Below, one piece after another: positions 34,179 through 44,136 of a DNA stretch of 59,632 nt. Position numbers and translations under genes: made by a program. Under the pieces are notes generated by a model. It made no database searches. It worked only from the letters and a program-made list of their open reading frames with translations, and had not been told where the DNA came from. This DNA comes from Bacteroidales bacterium (lineage in GTDB: Bacteria > Bacteroidota > Bacteroidia > Bacteroidales > UBA10428), in contig JAFGKY010000030.1 of NCBI GenBank assembly GCA_016928305.1, positions 1 through 59,632 on the forward strand, written 5' to 3'. Within the stretch, counting starts at the first letter, position 1. The number at the start of each line of letters is the position of its first letter.

Positions 34179-35303
34179 TTACTGCATACATTTTTCAATA
34201 CCTGTCCAAAGTTTATCAGCCGTTTTTTCCCAGGTATATTTCTCACGCTGAATTCTGGATTTCTCAATTAGTTTATTACGAAGTTTTGCATCACGATAAA
34301 TACTGAGCATTGCATTTTGAATTGATTCAACCGACTGTGGATTAACATACAGAACTGCATTTCCACCGACTTCAGGCATCGATGAGGTTTCAGAAGTAAT
34401 GATGGGAGTATCGCAATACATGGCTTCCAATATGGGAATGCCAAATCCTTCAAAATAGGATGGATATACCAGCGCCAGTGCTGATGCCATTATCATATGC
34501 AGATCTTCATCATTCACCCGTCCGGTAAAGATCATCTCATCCCGGAATGCAGAATTCTCATAGGCCTTTTGCATATCGTCTGTCCACCATTTACGGCTGC
34601 CTACAATCAGCAAATTTACATTACTTTCAATGCTTTGCTTGAATTGTTTAAAAGCCCGGAAAAGGTTGGTCAGATTTTTGCGCGGGTGTATAAGTCCGGT
34701 AAAAACAAAATACGGACATCCCCTGGAGAATTTTTCGCGTGTTGCGTTTTTCTCTTCTTCACTAACTGGTTTAAAAATACTGTTGGCCCCGTTATAAACA
34801 ACATCTATTTTGGATGGATCGTAGTTGAATCGCGATGTGATATCATTGCGTGTATATTCTGAAACGGTGGCTATTCTGTCGGCTTTATGTATGAATTTTG
34901 GAAAATAAAAAGTATAATACTGCATGACATACCGGGGTATGAATTCCGGAAAATGAAAAAAATTAAGGTCATGAATAACAGCCATTGACCGGGTCCTTGA
35001 ACGAAGCGATAACCATCCGTCAGGAGAAAGGAACAGATCGGCCTTATGCTTCTTCAATACGGGTGGTACTCCCCATTCGAAAAAAGCATACCATAATAAA
35101 GGATGACGAGCCTGAGGATAGGTAACAACGGGTAATATATTATGGGAAAAAATAAAATGGGGGTCATATTTTCTGTCGAAAATGAAAACAAAACGGTGCT
35201 CGGAATGCTGCCGGGTTATTATACGAAGTGTTTCACAAGCAAACCGGCCAATTCCCTCCAGCTTATCCTTTAACAGAAGACGAGTGTTTACCGCAATTAC
35301 CAT
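34179..35303 (-). CDS. Family 4 glycosyltransferase (GT-B fold, mannosyltransferase-like)
   Basis: A 374-residue cytoplasmic enzyme with two Rossmann-like domains. Marks of GT4 are V-I-H-D-L-N near residue 108, V-S-E-Y-T-R, the donor-binding G-L-I-H-P-R-K-N-L region, and the E-x7-E motif E-G-F-G-I-P-I-L-E. It probably uses a GDP- or UDP-activated sugar for polysaccharide or lipopolysaccharide synthesis. The gene has no same-strand neighbour within 190 bases. It reads towards the phosphate transporter, with the heptamer repeat between. Confidence 0.88.
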   Translation of the reverse strand: MVIAVNTRLLLKDKLEGIGRFACETLRIITRQHSEHRFVFIFDRKYDPHFIFSHNILPVVTYPQARHPLLWYAFFEWGVPPVLKKHKADLFLSPDGWLSLRSRTRSMAVIHDLNFFHFPEFIPRYVMQYYTFYFPKFIHKADRIATVSEYTRNDITSRFNYDPSKIDVVYNGANSIFKPVSEEEKNATREKFSRGCPYFVFTGLIHPRKNLTNLFRAFKQFKQSIESNVNLLIVGSRKWWTDDMQKAYENSAFRDEMIFTGRVNDEDLHMIMASALALVYPSYFEGFGIPILEAMYCDTPIITSETSSMPEVGGNAVLYVNPQSVESIQNAMLSIYRDAKLRNKLIEKSRIQREKYTWEKTADKLWTGIEKCMQ

Positions 35304-35469
35304 ATTGATTCCATAAAGAGGAAGAAAGTACCAAAGTAAGAATAAATAGAGAATAATATACTATGAGCAATAAACTACGATTTATAAAAAACATATAACA
35401 ATTATTGCATTCTTTTGCCTAAAGCCGTGATTTATTATTAATAATTCACATCTTTCCTTCCGGAAGGTT

Positions 35470-35501
35470 AAACAATTAACAATTAACAATTAACAATTAT
35501 T
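35470..35501. repeat. 7-bp tandem repeat (TTAATTG) at the stop codon of the DUF4301 gene
   Basis: Four to five AACAATT heptamers. In the direction of the gene the array begins right after the last codon, so the TAA stop (35497-35499) is part of the first unit. The monomer and its orientation relative to the gene are the same as after the pectinesterase gene at 16362-16389. Confidence 0.8.
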
Positions 35502-37044
35502 TCCCCAAGTGTTCCGGTCTCAACAGATCACTGAAAGTTTTAACCGGATTAAAAGTCGTAACAGGTACCTCAACGAAGAGGGTGATCCAATCCGACATGG
35601 ACCCATTCCATAATCCGGGTAATTCTAATGCTTTCAATGGCTTACCATTCCTGTACTTTTTGCTGATGAACCCGGTGTTTAAGTCACGGTATTTCAGAAG
35701 GTTGAATTTTTTACTTTTGTAATCTTTTATAGAGCATATAAGGTCAACGGGATTGAAGTGTGAAGAACTGAGAAGTATAGCTTCCTGTTCAGGATCGTGA
35801 TGATCAATTTGTGATGTTTCAACAATCTGGAGCGAAACTGAACCATCGGAATTTAATGCCCAGAATGGTCCGCCTCCTGGTTCACCTTCATTCTTAACCA
35901 TTCCGCATATCCGTATTGGCCGGTTAAGTTTATCAAAGAGTGTTTGCCTGGCGGTTTTTATATTGCTGAGAAGCCTGTGATTAATAACCGTGCAAAGATC
36001 CTCACCCAGAAAGCTGCCTATTTCCTGTATTCGGTTTTCATCGATTTTATTTTCAGATTCCAGTAATTCTAAGTAAGTGAATATTTTCTCACGAAGGGTA
36101 AGCATCATTCCGGCAAGAGCTTTCTTATACAAGATGGTATCTGACTTTCTGGAATCAGGAACAACATTATCAATGTTTTTAATGAACAAAATATCCCCCG
36201 TAAGGTCGTTCAGATTCTCTAACAGTGCTCCATGACCCCCCGGACGGAAATAAAGGGATCCGTCATTTTCACGGAACGGTTCATTGTTCATGTCCACAGC
36301 AATCGTATCTGTGGATGGCTTCTGGACAGAGAAGGAGATATCATAGGTAACCTTGTAAGCAGATTCATATACCTTGATAACTTTTTTCATTAAGCTTTCA
36401 AAAGCTTGCAGATGTTCCGGTGATACCGTCAGGTGTATTCTTATAATGCCGGATGGATTGCGGGCATAACCGGCACCTTCTGCCAGATGTTCTTCTACAG
36501 CGGTTCTGCTGTAGTTATCGTACCGGTGAAATTTTAACAGTCCCTTAGGCAGATTACCATAGTTTAAACCACTTTCATCCAGGAGTGCTGCTAGAATTAA
36601 ATGATATTCATTTCGTCTGATAAGCTCGGAAATTGGTTTACCTGTTTTTTTCAAGACATGACTCAGGTCTTCATAAAATGCAAATTCATCAATCCGGTCA
36701 AAAAACTCTTTTACGTGTTTGTATGCTTCTTTGGATAAAGTTTTGCTATCAAAATTTGCCTGCTTGAATGATTCATCAAATTCAAAAAGGGCTTTAAACA
36801 TCCGGCTGGCAGCTCCTGATGCCGGAACAAATTGCATAACATCCAGGTTTGTTGAAGAGGCATAAGCATCTGTGAAATCCTTTATTTGTTCGCTGTTCAA
36901 GCGTATTATGCCATGACCGACCGATGCAGATTTTACCAGTTTCATAAACGGGAATTTATGCCTGAAATAATCAATCTGTTTTTCGACTTCTTTCACATTG
37001 ATTCCCCGGCTTATGATTTGTTGTTTATCCTTGTCCCTGAACAT
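35497..37044 (-). CDS. DUF4301 family protein
   Basis: A 515-residue cytoplasmic protein with no signal peptide. The DUF4301 marker F-V-P-A-S-G-A-A-S-R-M-F-K lies near residue 75. Further in are L-Y-F-R-P-G-G-H-G-A-L-L-E-N-L-N-D-L and I-L-F-I-K-N-I-D-N-V-V-P. The last two resemble the P-G-G-H-G and N-I-D-N motifs of nucleotide-sugar pyrophosphorylases (UDPGP type), and 'G-A-A-S-R-M' recalls their N-terminal nucleotide loop, so a nucleotidyltransferase activity is plausible. Family function is not established. The gene is 32 bases downstream of yjbQ on the same strand. Confidence 0.8.
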   Translation of the reverse strand: MFRDKDKQQIISRGINVKEVEKQIDYFRHKFPFMKLVKSASVGHGIIRLNSEQIKDFTDAYASSTNLDVMQFVPASGAASRMFKALFEFDESFKQANFDSKTLSKEAYKHVKEFFDRIDEFAFYEDLSHVLKKTGKPISELIRRNEYHLILAALLDESGLNYGNLPKGLLKFHRYDNYSRTAVEEHLAEGAGYARNPSGIIRIHLTVSPEHLQAFESLMKKVIKVYESAYKVTYDISFSVQKPSTDTIAVDMNNEPFRENDGSLYFRPGGHGALLENLNDLTGDILFIKNIDNVVPDSRKSDTILYKKALAGMMLTLREKIFTYLELLESENKIDENRIQEIGSFLGEDLCTVINHRLLSNIKTARQTLFDKLNRPIRICGMVKNEGEPGGGPFWALNSDGSVSLQIVETSQIDHHDPEQEAILLSSSHFNPVDLICSIKDYKSKKFNLLKYRDLNTGFISKKYRNGKPLKALELPGLWNGSMSDWITLFVEVPVTTFNPVKTFSDLLRPEHLGK

Positions 37045-37076
37045 GTCAATAGGTTTTGACTCTAAATTAGAAAAAA

Positions 37077-37487
37077 TTATCCAATTATGGTTAGTACAAG
37101 ATCACGACTTCCTCCGAAATTTCGAAATTCACAAAAGTAAATTCCCTGCCAGGTACCCAGATTTAAGTGATGATGCGTTATTGGAATGGTAAGAGATTGA
37201 CCAAAAAGAGCCGATTTTAAATGAGCGGGCATATCATCATCCCCTTCAAGTGTATGTGTAAACGTCCTGTCATTTTCAGGAATCAATTTGTCAATAAAAC
37301 TATTGAAATCCCTTCTGACAGAGGGATCCGCATTTTCGTTCAAGGCAAGGGCTGCTGATGTGTGTTTCAGATGAATATTCAAAATACCGGTTTCGGGCAA
37401 TTCATCCAGATTGTTTTCAATCGTTTGCGTGATCAAATGAAAGCCTCTTCGGAAGGGATTAAGCGTAATTACTTTCTGATTTACCAT
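37077..37487 (-). CDS. YjbQ family protein (UPF0047)
   Basis: A 136-residue single-domain protein, a normal length for the family. Family marks are L-K-H-T-S-A-A-L-A-L-N-E-N-A-D-P-S-V, D-D-D-M-P-A-H-L-K-S-A-L-F-G, L-G-T-W-Q-G-I-Y-F-C-E-F and R in the last strand. Members have weak thiamine-phosphate synthase activity in E. coli and conserved His/Asp/Glu residues, but the true role is unsettled. The gene is followed closely by the DUF4301 gene. Confidence 0.9.
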   Translation of the reverse strand: MVNQKVITLNPFRRGFHLITQTIENNLDELPETGILNIHLKHTSAALALNENADPSVRRDFNSFIDKLIPENDRTFTHTLEGDDDMPAHLKSALFGQSLTIPITHHHLNLGTWQGIYFCEFRNFGGSRDLVLTIIG

Positions 37488-37645
37488 GAGATTTTAAGGA
37501 ATAATGCGGTGCTGTTCTCTGCTGACCGCTAAAATTAATGAAAAAGATGATTCCTTTGGTGTACTGTTTGATATTTTAACTATTTTTGAATCCTTTGTTG
37601 AAGGATTGATGTATTAATTTGATAGACAGCCTATAAGAGTTTTTA

Positions 37646-38281
37646 ATGAAGCATTGTATTGTCTTTTTCTCCTTCTTGTTTGCCCTGACCTTTGACGGTA
37701 TTGCACAGGAAAAAAAACTTATTCAACTCAACGGAAGAATACTTAATGAGATACGTGAACCTTTACCGTTTTCTCACATCCTCATCATGAATGGCTTCCG
37801 GGGAGCCATATCCAATAAAGACGGCCGGTATTCCCTGGTTGTTGAAGAAGGTGATACGGTATTGTTTTCAGCTGTTGGTTATAAACGTAAATACCTCAGG
37901 ATGCCCGGATCGATGCCGGAACCCTTTCTTCAACTTGATGTCGTGCTTGAAATTGATACCATTGTCATCGATGCTGTTGAAATCTATCCTTGGAAATCCT
38001 ATGAGGAATTTAAAGAGGCATTTGTGAACCTCAAATTACCAACCGATGATATGGAAAGGGCGCGGAGAAATATTGCGTTGCTCAGAACCCAAATCATTAT
38101 GGATTATGAGCCTGACGCGCGCAGTAATTTTAAAAATATAATGGAACAACAGTATCGTGAGACATATAGTCAGGGTATGGGTCAGAGCTACCAGATTTTA
38201 AACCCCTTTGCATGGATTAAATTCTTTGAAGCATTGAAAAGAGGGGATTTTAAAAGTAAGAAGAACAAGAAATACAATTAA
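37646..38281 (+). CDS. Exported protein with carboxypeptidase-regulatory-like domain
   Basis: A 211-residue protein with a signal peptide (about 1-20, ending G-I-A-Q). A CarboxypepD_reg-like beta sandwich follows (about 26-110, L-N-G-R-I-L-N-E-I-R-E-P-L-P-F-S-H-I, then S-N-K-D-G-R-Y-S-L), and then a charged helical tail (about 125-211) ending in K-S-K-K-N-K-K-Y-N. Such small proteins often sit beside a TonB-dependent receptor, and one starts 62 bases downstream. Possibly a periplasmic partner of that receptor. Confidence 0.75.
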   Translation: MKHCIVFFSFLFALTFDGIAQEKKLIQLNGRILNEIREPLPFSHILIMNGFRGAISNKDGRYSLVVEEGDTVLFSAVGYKRKYLRMPGSMPEPFLQLDVVLEIDTIVIDAVEIYPWKSYEEFKEAFVNLKLPTDDMERARRNIALLRTQIIMDYEPDARSNFKNIMEQQYRETYSQGMGQSYQILNPFAWIKFFEALKRGDFKSKKNKKYN

Positions 38282-38343
38282 TAACCGGTAAACAGCAATA
38301 TATAATTACTTTTTTTGTTAATATTATTGCTTTGTCTGTCTGA

Positions 38344-40797
38344 ATGGGTAAATGCTTCGTATGCATAGGATTGCTGCTGGTGACTGTTGCCATACATCCG
38401 GTTATTGCACAGGAAGAGTGTCTTATTAAGGGATTTATAACCGATGAGAACCAGGCTCCTGTGGCAGGTGCCAGTATTGTAAATCTTTCTGCCAGGAAAG
38501 GTGTATTATCCAACCAGTCCGGGAATTTTGAACTCAAGGTTCCGGCTCATAAGGAGATCATAATAGAGATCTCTTTTCTGGGTTATAAAAAAATCACAAA
38601 GACACTAACTCTTTTACCCGGACAGGTTGTGGAAATAAATCAACAGCTTGAACCTGACAGGGAATTGCTTGATGAAGTCATTATTGAAAGCAAGTTTGAG
38701 AAAGCAGGATCCCTGGAGCGTATCAACCTGAAATCCATCGACAATATTCCGATGCCTTCCGGCGGCATTGAATCTGTATTGATAACCCTTGGAGCGTCCA
38801 TTCGCAATGAGATGAGCTCGCAATACTCAGTGAGAGGAGGAAATTATGACGAAAATTTAATTTATGTCAATGATATCGAAATATACCGTCCGCTGTTAAT
38901 TCGTTCGGGACAACAGGAAGGATTGAGTTTTATTAATTCCTCGTTGGTGTCGTCCATTCAGTTTTCTGCTGGTGGATTTGAAGCCCAATACGGCGATAAA
39001 ATGTCCTCGGTTCTGGATATCAAATATAAAAAGCCTGACCGGTATGGTGGTAGCGTGATGGCCAGCTTGTTAGGTGCTTCCATACATCTGGAAGGGGCAT
39101 CAAAAAATCAACGGTTTACCCATATATCAGGCTTACGGTATAAAACCAACCAATACATGCTTAGTTCACTGGAAGCTAAGGGGGATTACAAGCCGAAATA
39201 TCTCGATTTTCAGACTTTTTTAACCTATTACATGACAAAAAAAATCGAGGTTAGTCTGTTGGGAAATATTTCCCGCAATCAATTCACTGTCATACCCACT
39301 GAAAAAGAGACTTCATTCGGCACCTATCAGCAGGTCCTCACCCTAAAGATTTTCTATGAGGGACAGGAAGTAGATCTGTTTAACACATACCTGGGAGCGG
39401 CTACTATTAATTACCAACCTTCGAAAAATCTTAATCTTAAACTGATTGGTTCTACCTTTAATACAAATGAGTCGGTGTGTTATGATATAATGGGACAGTA
39501 CTGGATCAATCAGTTGGACAATACCATCGGATCGGAAACTGCCGGCGACAGCATTCTGAACATAGGTGTAGGGACGAACCTTCAGCATGCCCGGAATAAT
39601 CTTGATGCATACGTATATAATATATCCCATAAAGGCTCATTTTACTACGGAAATCATAACCTGAAATGGGGTATAGCCTGGCAGCGGGAAAGAATATTTG
39701 ATGATATCCGGGAATGGGAGATGATTGATTCCGCGGGATACAGTATCCCCAATTCCGACAAAATTATTCAAATGTATCGTTTTACTTCCGGAAAGAACAG
39801 GCTTTTATCAAATCGTTTTTCAGCCTATCTTCAGAACGTTTTCAACGGTAAGGCAACCTTTGGTGAATGGTTTCTTTCGGCTGGTATGAGACTTCAGTAC
39901 TGGGATGCTAACGGCCAACTGCTTGCCAGTCCAAGGATATTGATCACACTGAATCCTTTCTGGGACAGACAAATTAGTTTCCATGCTGCAGCAGGCTTGT
40001 ATTATCAACCGCCTTTTTACAGAGAACTTATTGATCCCGAAGGGAATCTCTATAAAAACCTTCATGCACAGGAATCAATCCATTATCTGCTGGGATCGGA
40101 CTACCAGTTCAGGGCATGGGACAGGCCTTTCAAATTTACAATGGAAGTTTATTATAAGTACCTGGCCCATCTGATACCGTATAAAACAGAAGATGTATCC
40201 ATACAATATTTACCGCAGTATCACGCAAGGGGCTATGCTGTGGGTGTGGAATTTAAAATCAACGGTGAGTTTGTTAAAGAAGCTGAATCGTGGGCTACCT
40301 TATCGATTATGGAGACCAAAGAAGATGTCTACAACGACTATTATGTTAAGACGGACGGTACGGTCATATATCCTGGTTACTATTCAAGACCAACCAACCA
40401 GCTTGTTAATTTTGGTCTCTTTTTTCAGGACTATTTTCCGAACAATCCCGATTATAAAGTACATCTTACCCTTTTTTACGGCAGCAGACTTCCGTTTGGA
40501 TCACCTGATTACGAAAGACCCAGTGAGAATTACCTGATGAAATCTTATAAGCGTATTGATATCGGTTTGTCCAAATCACTAATCAGCAGGAAGAAACGAC
40601 CTGGTTCACGTATTTATACAGTATTAAAGGATGCATGGATTAATGTGGAGATCTTTAACCTCTTTAATTTTAAAAATCAGGCATCGTATCAGTGGATACG
40701 AACTGTCAGTAATCAGGAAGGCCTGCCCAATACTTTTGCCATACCCAATAATCTTACCGGTATACTCTTTAACATTCGATTATCTGCCCGTTTCTGA
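38344..40797 (+). CDS. TonB-dependent receptor with N-terminal CarboxypepD_reg domain
   Basis: An 817-residue outer-membrane receptor: signal peptide (about 1-22), CarboxypepD_reg domain (about 27-110), plug (about 120-225, S-V-R-G-G-N-Y-D-E-N-L-I-Y-V-N-D-I and F-S-A-G-G-F-E-A-Q-Y-G-D-K-M-S-S-V-L-D-I), and a 22-strand barrel. The plug pattern is that of the Bacteroidota receptor group lacking a SusD partner, and there is no SusD gene beside it. The substrate is unknown. It follows the small CarboxypepD_reg protein on the same strand. Confidence 0.88.
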   Translation: MGKCFVCIGLLLVTVAIHPVIAQEECLIKGFITDENQAPVAGASIVNLSARKGVLSNQSGNFELKVPAHKEIIIEISFLGYKKITKTLTLLPGQVVEINQQLEPDRELLDEVIIESKFEKAGSLERINLKSIDNIPMPSGGIESVLITLGASIRNEMSSQYSVRGGNYDENLIYVNDIEIYRPLLIRSGQQEGLSFINSSLVSSIQFSAGGFEAQYGDKMSSVLDIKYKKPDRYGGSVMASLLGASIHLEGASKNQRFTHISGLRYKTNQYMLSSLEAKGDYKPKYLDFQTFLTYYMTKKIEVSLLGNISRNQFTVIPTEKETSFGTYQQVLTLKIFYEGQEVDLFNTYLGAATINYQPSKNLNLKLIGSTFNTNESVCYDIMGQYWINQLDNTIGSETAGDSILNIGVGTNLQHARNNLDAYVYNISHKGSFYYGNHNLKWGIAWQRERIFDDIREWEMIDSAGYSIPNSDKIIQMYRFTSGKNRLLSNRFSAYLQNVFNGKATFGEWFLSAGMRLQYWDANGQLLASPRILITLNPFWDRQISFHAAAGLYYQPPFYRELIDPEGNLYKNLHAQESIHYLLGSDYQFRAWDRPFKFTMEVYYKYLAHLIPYKTEDVSIQYLPQYHARGYAVGVEFKINGEFVKEAESWATLSIMETKEDVYNDYYVKTDGTVIYPGYYSRPTNQLVNFGLFFQDYFPNNPDYKVHLTLFYGSRLPFGSPDYERPSENYLMKSYKRIDIGLSKSLISRKKRPGSRIYTVLKDAWINVEIFNLFNFKNQASYQWIRTVSNQEGLPNTFAIPNNLTGILFNIRLSARF

Positions 40798-40885
40798 ATG
40801 CTGATTGTTATATTATTTGAGAAATTACTTGGACAGTGATAGGAAATAAGCGATGCATATACCTTGGGAATTAATCATCTGCGTT

Positions 40886-40917
40886 TTTGTGCTATTTGCG
40901 TTTAAATTCTAACTTTG
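40886..40917 (+). promoter_or_regulatory. Bacteroidota-type promoter for ornithine aminotransferase
   Basis: TTTG at 40886-40889, a 20-base spacer, then TAACTTTG at 40910-40917, a full match to the TTTG-N(19-21)-TANNTTTG pattern. This leaves a leader of about 100 bases before the ATG at 41025. Confidence 0.65.
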
Positions 40918-41024
40918 CTTTTTTTATAATCCTGTTTTATATCATTGTTTTATGTATATTAATACAATATAATTGTAAATATATACAATAAAAATTCTTT
41001 AATAAACCATTAAAATTCATTCGC

Positions 41025-42248
41025 ATGACCAAGAGCAGTCAGGATTTCGTTCAGCTGGAACATGAATATGGTGCACATAATTACCATCCGTTACCGGCCG
41101 TTTTAAAAAAAGGAAAGGGAGTCTTTTTATGGGACGTGGAAGGGAAAAAGTATTATGATTTTCTTTCCGCCTATTCAGCAGTTAATCAAGGCCATTGCCA
41201 TCCAAAGATAATTAAGGCTTTACGTAAACAGGCCAAAAAGCTCACCCTGACTTCCCGTGCATTTTACAACGACAGTCTGGGAAAATTTGAAAAATATTTG
41301 GCTGAAATGCTGGGATATGATAAGGTACTACCAATGAATAGTGGTGCTGAGGGTGTTGAAACAGCAATAAAATTGTGTCGTAAATGGGCATATGAGAAAA
41401 AAGGAGTTCCTGAAAATGAGGCTGTTATAGTTGTTTGTCGGGAAAATTTTCACGGACGTACCATCACGATTATCTCCGTCTCAACCGATCCTGCATCGTA
41501 TAAAGGCTTTGGTCCATACACCCCGGGATTCAAGATCATCCCTTATAATGATCTGAAGGAACTGGAAAGCGCTTTAAAAAATCACAACGTTGCCGGATTT
41601 CTCGTTGAGCCCATACAGGGTGAGGCAGGAGTGAATGTTCCGGATGATGGTTATCTCAGTGCGGCTTTTGACCTCTGCAAAAAAAATAATATTTTATTTA
41701 TTGCCGACGAAGTGCAAACCGGGTTGGGCCGGACCGGAAAAATGCTGGCCTGCGATCATGAGGGAGTTCGACCGGATATTCTTGTTCTTGGAAAGGCGTT
41801 GTCCGGTGGTGTGTTACCTGTATCGGCCGTGTTGGCCGACGATGAGATAATGCTTTGCATTAAGCCGGGAGAGCATGGTTCAACTTTCGGAGGCAATCCC
41901 CTTGCCTGTAAGGTTGCTATTGCTGCATTAAAGGTATTGAAGGACGAGCGACTGGCCGAGAATGCGGAGAGACTTGGAAAAATATTCAGAAATGAAATGA
42001 AAAAGCTTCAGAAGGAATACGATATGGTTGAACTGGTTCGGGGCAAAGGTTTGTTAAATGCTGTGGTTATCCGTCCCAAAAACAAAAAAACAGCATGGGA
42101 TGTTTGCGTTGCCTTGAAGAAGAATGGTTTGCTGGCCAAACCAACACATGAGCATATCATACGGTTTGCACCTCCGCTGGTGATTACCGAAGATCAACTT
42201 TTAGAGGCTGTCGAGATCATTCATGACACCCTGAAAAGTATCAAATAG
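41025..42248 (+). CDS. rocD: Ornithine aminotransferase
   Basis: A 407-residue class III PLP aminotransferase that converts ornithine and 2-oxoglutarate to glutamate semialdehyde (pyrroline-5-carboxylate) and glutamate. Landmarks are [48 protein letters not shown] and the PLP-binding Lys in L-G-K-A-L-S-G-G. The S-G-A-E-G-V-E-T block and the first motif separate OAT from acetylornithine aminotransferase. It stands alone between a good promoter and a clear terminator. Confidence 0.92.
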   Translation: MTKSSQDFVQLEHEYGAHNYHPLPAVLKKGKGVFLWDVEGKKYYDFLSAYSAVNQGHCHPKIIKALRKQAKKLTLTSRAFYNDSLGKFEKYLAEMLGYDKVLPMNSGAEGVETAIKLCRKWAYEKKGVPENEAVIVVCRENFHGRTITIISVSTDPASYKGFGPYTPGFKIIPYNDLKELESALKNHNVAGFLVEPIQGEAGVNVPDDGYLSAAFDLCKKNNILFIADEVQTGLGRTGKMLACDHEGVRPDILVLGKALSGGVLPVSAVLADDEIMLCIKPGEHGSTFGGNPLACKVAIAALKVLKDERLAENAERLGKIFRNEMKKLQKEYDMVELVRGKGLLNAVVIRPKNKKTAWDVCVALKKNGLLAKPTHEHIIRFAPPLVITEDQLLEAVEIIHDTLKSIK

Positions 42249-42262
42249 CTCAAAAATGACTA

Positions 42263-42288
42263 AAAACCCGGTTCGCCGGGTTTTTTTT
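42263..42288 (+). terminator. Rho-independent terminator of ornithine aminotransferase
   Basis: The stem AAAACCCGG/CCGGGTTTT with a TTCG tetraloop is followed by a run of T (42281-42288), 14 bases after the stop codon. It is the clearest protein-gene terminator in the window. Confidence 0.9.
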
Positions 42289-42388
42289 ATGGAAGATAAG
42301 CAGACATGCCCTCATTTCAGTAAAATACTAAAACCTTAATAAATTATTTACGTTACATATTTTGTAATAATCATTACAAATTATTTGT

Positions 42389-42396
42389 TAGCTTTG
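42389..42396 (+). promoter_or_regulatory. TANNTTTG promoter element for the cyclase cluster
   Basis: TAGCTTTG matches exactly, 41 bases before the start of the cyclase gene. A TTTG at 42361-42364 lies 24 bases upstream, slightly farther than usual. Confidence 0.45.
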
Positions 42397-42437
42397 AAAA
42401 TATAACACGCTGATAAACTGATTCTATAACCCGCAAT

Positions 42438-44063
42438 ATGAGTTATAAAGTATTGGTGGTTGATGACAATGAGGCCAATCGCGAATTGATACATGGTATT
42501 CTTCGCACAGCTGAAGAGAATTACAAGGTCATGATGGCCGAGAACGGTAAGATTGGATTTGATATGGCTGTGAAAGAACTACCGGATGTTATTTTTATGG
42601 ATATGAAAATGCCTGAACTTGATGGCATTGAAACAATAAAACTATTGAAGGCTGAGGAAGTTACAAAAACTATCCCTGTTATCGTTGTCACCGCTTTTAA
42701 TACACCCGAAAACCTTGAAGCTGCTTTTGAGGCAGGTGCATTTGATTATATTACAAAGCCAATTTCCATTGGTGAATTGAAATCACGTGCAAAAAGAGCC
42801 ATAACAGTTATTGAATCATTCAGACAAGTACAGGAAAAGATCGATAAAGTTGAAGGCGAGAAACATGAACTGGAAAAAATAGCCATGGTTTCCGGGACTT
42901 CATCTTTTGCTTTCTTAATTGTCAGAACAAATGGAGAACTCGAATGGGCTAATGAGGGTTTTGAAAAAATACATGGATACAAGCTTGATGAATTCAAGTC
43001 GGTTTTTGGTAATACCATTTTTAGCCTTACCAGTACTGCTGATATTGTTACTATTTTTAACCGCTGTCTGAAGAATAAGGTACCGGTAGATTTCATCAGT
43101 AAAATAAAACCACGAAGGGGAGAGGAAAAATGGATACAGACTTTTATCAATCCTCAGGTAAATGCTGATGACACCATTGAAAAACTACTGATCGTAGAAA
43201 TTGATATCAGTATATTCAAGAAAAAAGAAGAGGAATTAAATTTGCAGTACCGCAAAATGCGAGAAATCAGTCAGAATCTAGAAAAAGCTAACACGCTGCT
43301 TGGTGAACAGACACTGGAAATCAACCGCCAGAAAAGACAGATAGAAGAAGAACAGGAAAAATCTGAAAAGCTCCTTTTAAACATACTCCCTTTTGAGATC
43401 GCGCGTCAGTTAAAATCCAAGGGACGTGCAGGTACACGTCAGTACAAGCTTGTTACTGTTCTGTTCGCTGATTTCAAAGGCTTTTCAAAAATAAGCAAGA
43501 CCTTGGAACCAAAAGACCTGGTAAGTATCCTTGATTCCTATTTTGCAAAATTTGATGAGATCATCGGTACTCATTACCTTGAAAAGATAAAAACCATCGG
43601 TGACGCATATATGTGTGCAGGAGGTCTGCCATTGAGCAATAAAAGTAATCCCATTGACGCATTGCTTGCAGGACTGGAAATTCAACAATATATGAATACC
43701 CTGAACGATTCAAAAGTGTTGAATAATCTTTCTGTATGGGAACTCAGACTGGGTATTCATACCGGGGCTGTCGTTGCCGGTGTAGTAGGAAGAAAACGAG
43801 TCGCCTATGATATCTGGGGCGATACGGTTAATATTGCCAGTCGGATGGAACAGTCCGGATACGTAGGCATGGTTAATATTTCAGGCACAACATACGAATA
43901 TATTAAGGATTTTTTTGATTGTCAGTACCGTGGCAAAGTGGAAGCAAAGAACCTGGGAAAGGTTGATATGTATTTTGTTGATCGCATTAAGCCGAAGTAT
44001 TCAGCTGATAAATTGGGGCTTAAACCCAACGAGGAATTCATTAACTTGATAAATAAATTATGA
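42438..44063 (+). CDS. Receiver-PAS-class III adenylate cyclase
   Basis: A 541-residue cytoplasmic protein: response-regulator receiver (1-125, phospho-Asp55, Lys107), PAS (about 150-265), coiled coil (about 265-320) and a class III cyclase domain (about 335-515). The cyclase residues are complete: metal-binding Asp345 and Asp389, adenine-selecting Lys383 (E-K-I-K-T-I-G-D) and Asp458 (Y-D-I-W), and transition-state Asn465 and Arg469. The Lys/Asp pair predicts ATP rather than GTP as substrate, so phosphorylation would control cAMP production. HPt and receiver genes follow at once, but no histidine kinase is in the window. Confidence 0.9.
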   Translation: MSYKVLVVDDNEANRELIHGILRTAEENYKVMMAENGKIGFDMAVKELPDVIFMDMKMPELDGIETIKLLKAEEVTKTIPVIVVTAFNTPENLEAAFEAGAFDYITKPISIGELKSRAKRAITVIESFRQVQEKIDKVEGEKHELEKIAMVSGTSSFAFLIVRTNGELEWANEGFEKIHGYKLDEFKSVFGNTIFSLTSTADIVTIFNRCLKNKVPVDFISKIKPRRGEEKWIQTFINPQVNADDTIEKLLIVEIDISIFKKKEEELNLQYRKMREISQNLEKANTLLGEQTLEINRQKRQIEEEQEKSEKLLLNILPFEIARQLKSKGRAGTRQYKLVTVLFADFKGFSKISKTLEPKDLVSILDSYFAKFDEIIGTHYLEKIKTIGDAYMCAGGLPLSNKSNPIDALLAGLEIQQYMNTLNDSKVLNNLSVWELRLGIHTGAVVAGVVGRKRVAYDIWGDTVNIASRMEQSGYVGMVNISGTTYEYIKDFFDCQYRGKVEAKNLGKVDMYFVDRIKPKYSADKLGLKPNEEFINLINKL

Positions 44064-44136
44064 TGGTTTAGTTTAATAAATTGTAACTTTGAGCATTATT
44101 GGATCCGTAGGGTGGTTGTATTTATTGAGATGGATC

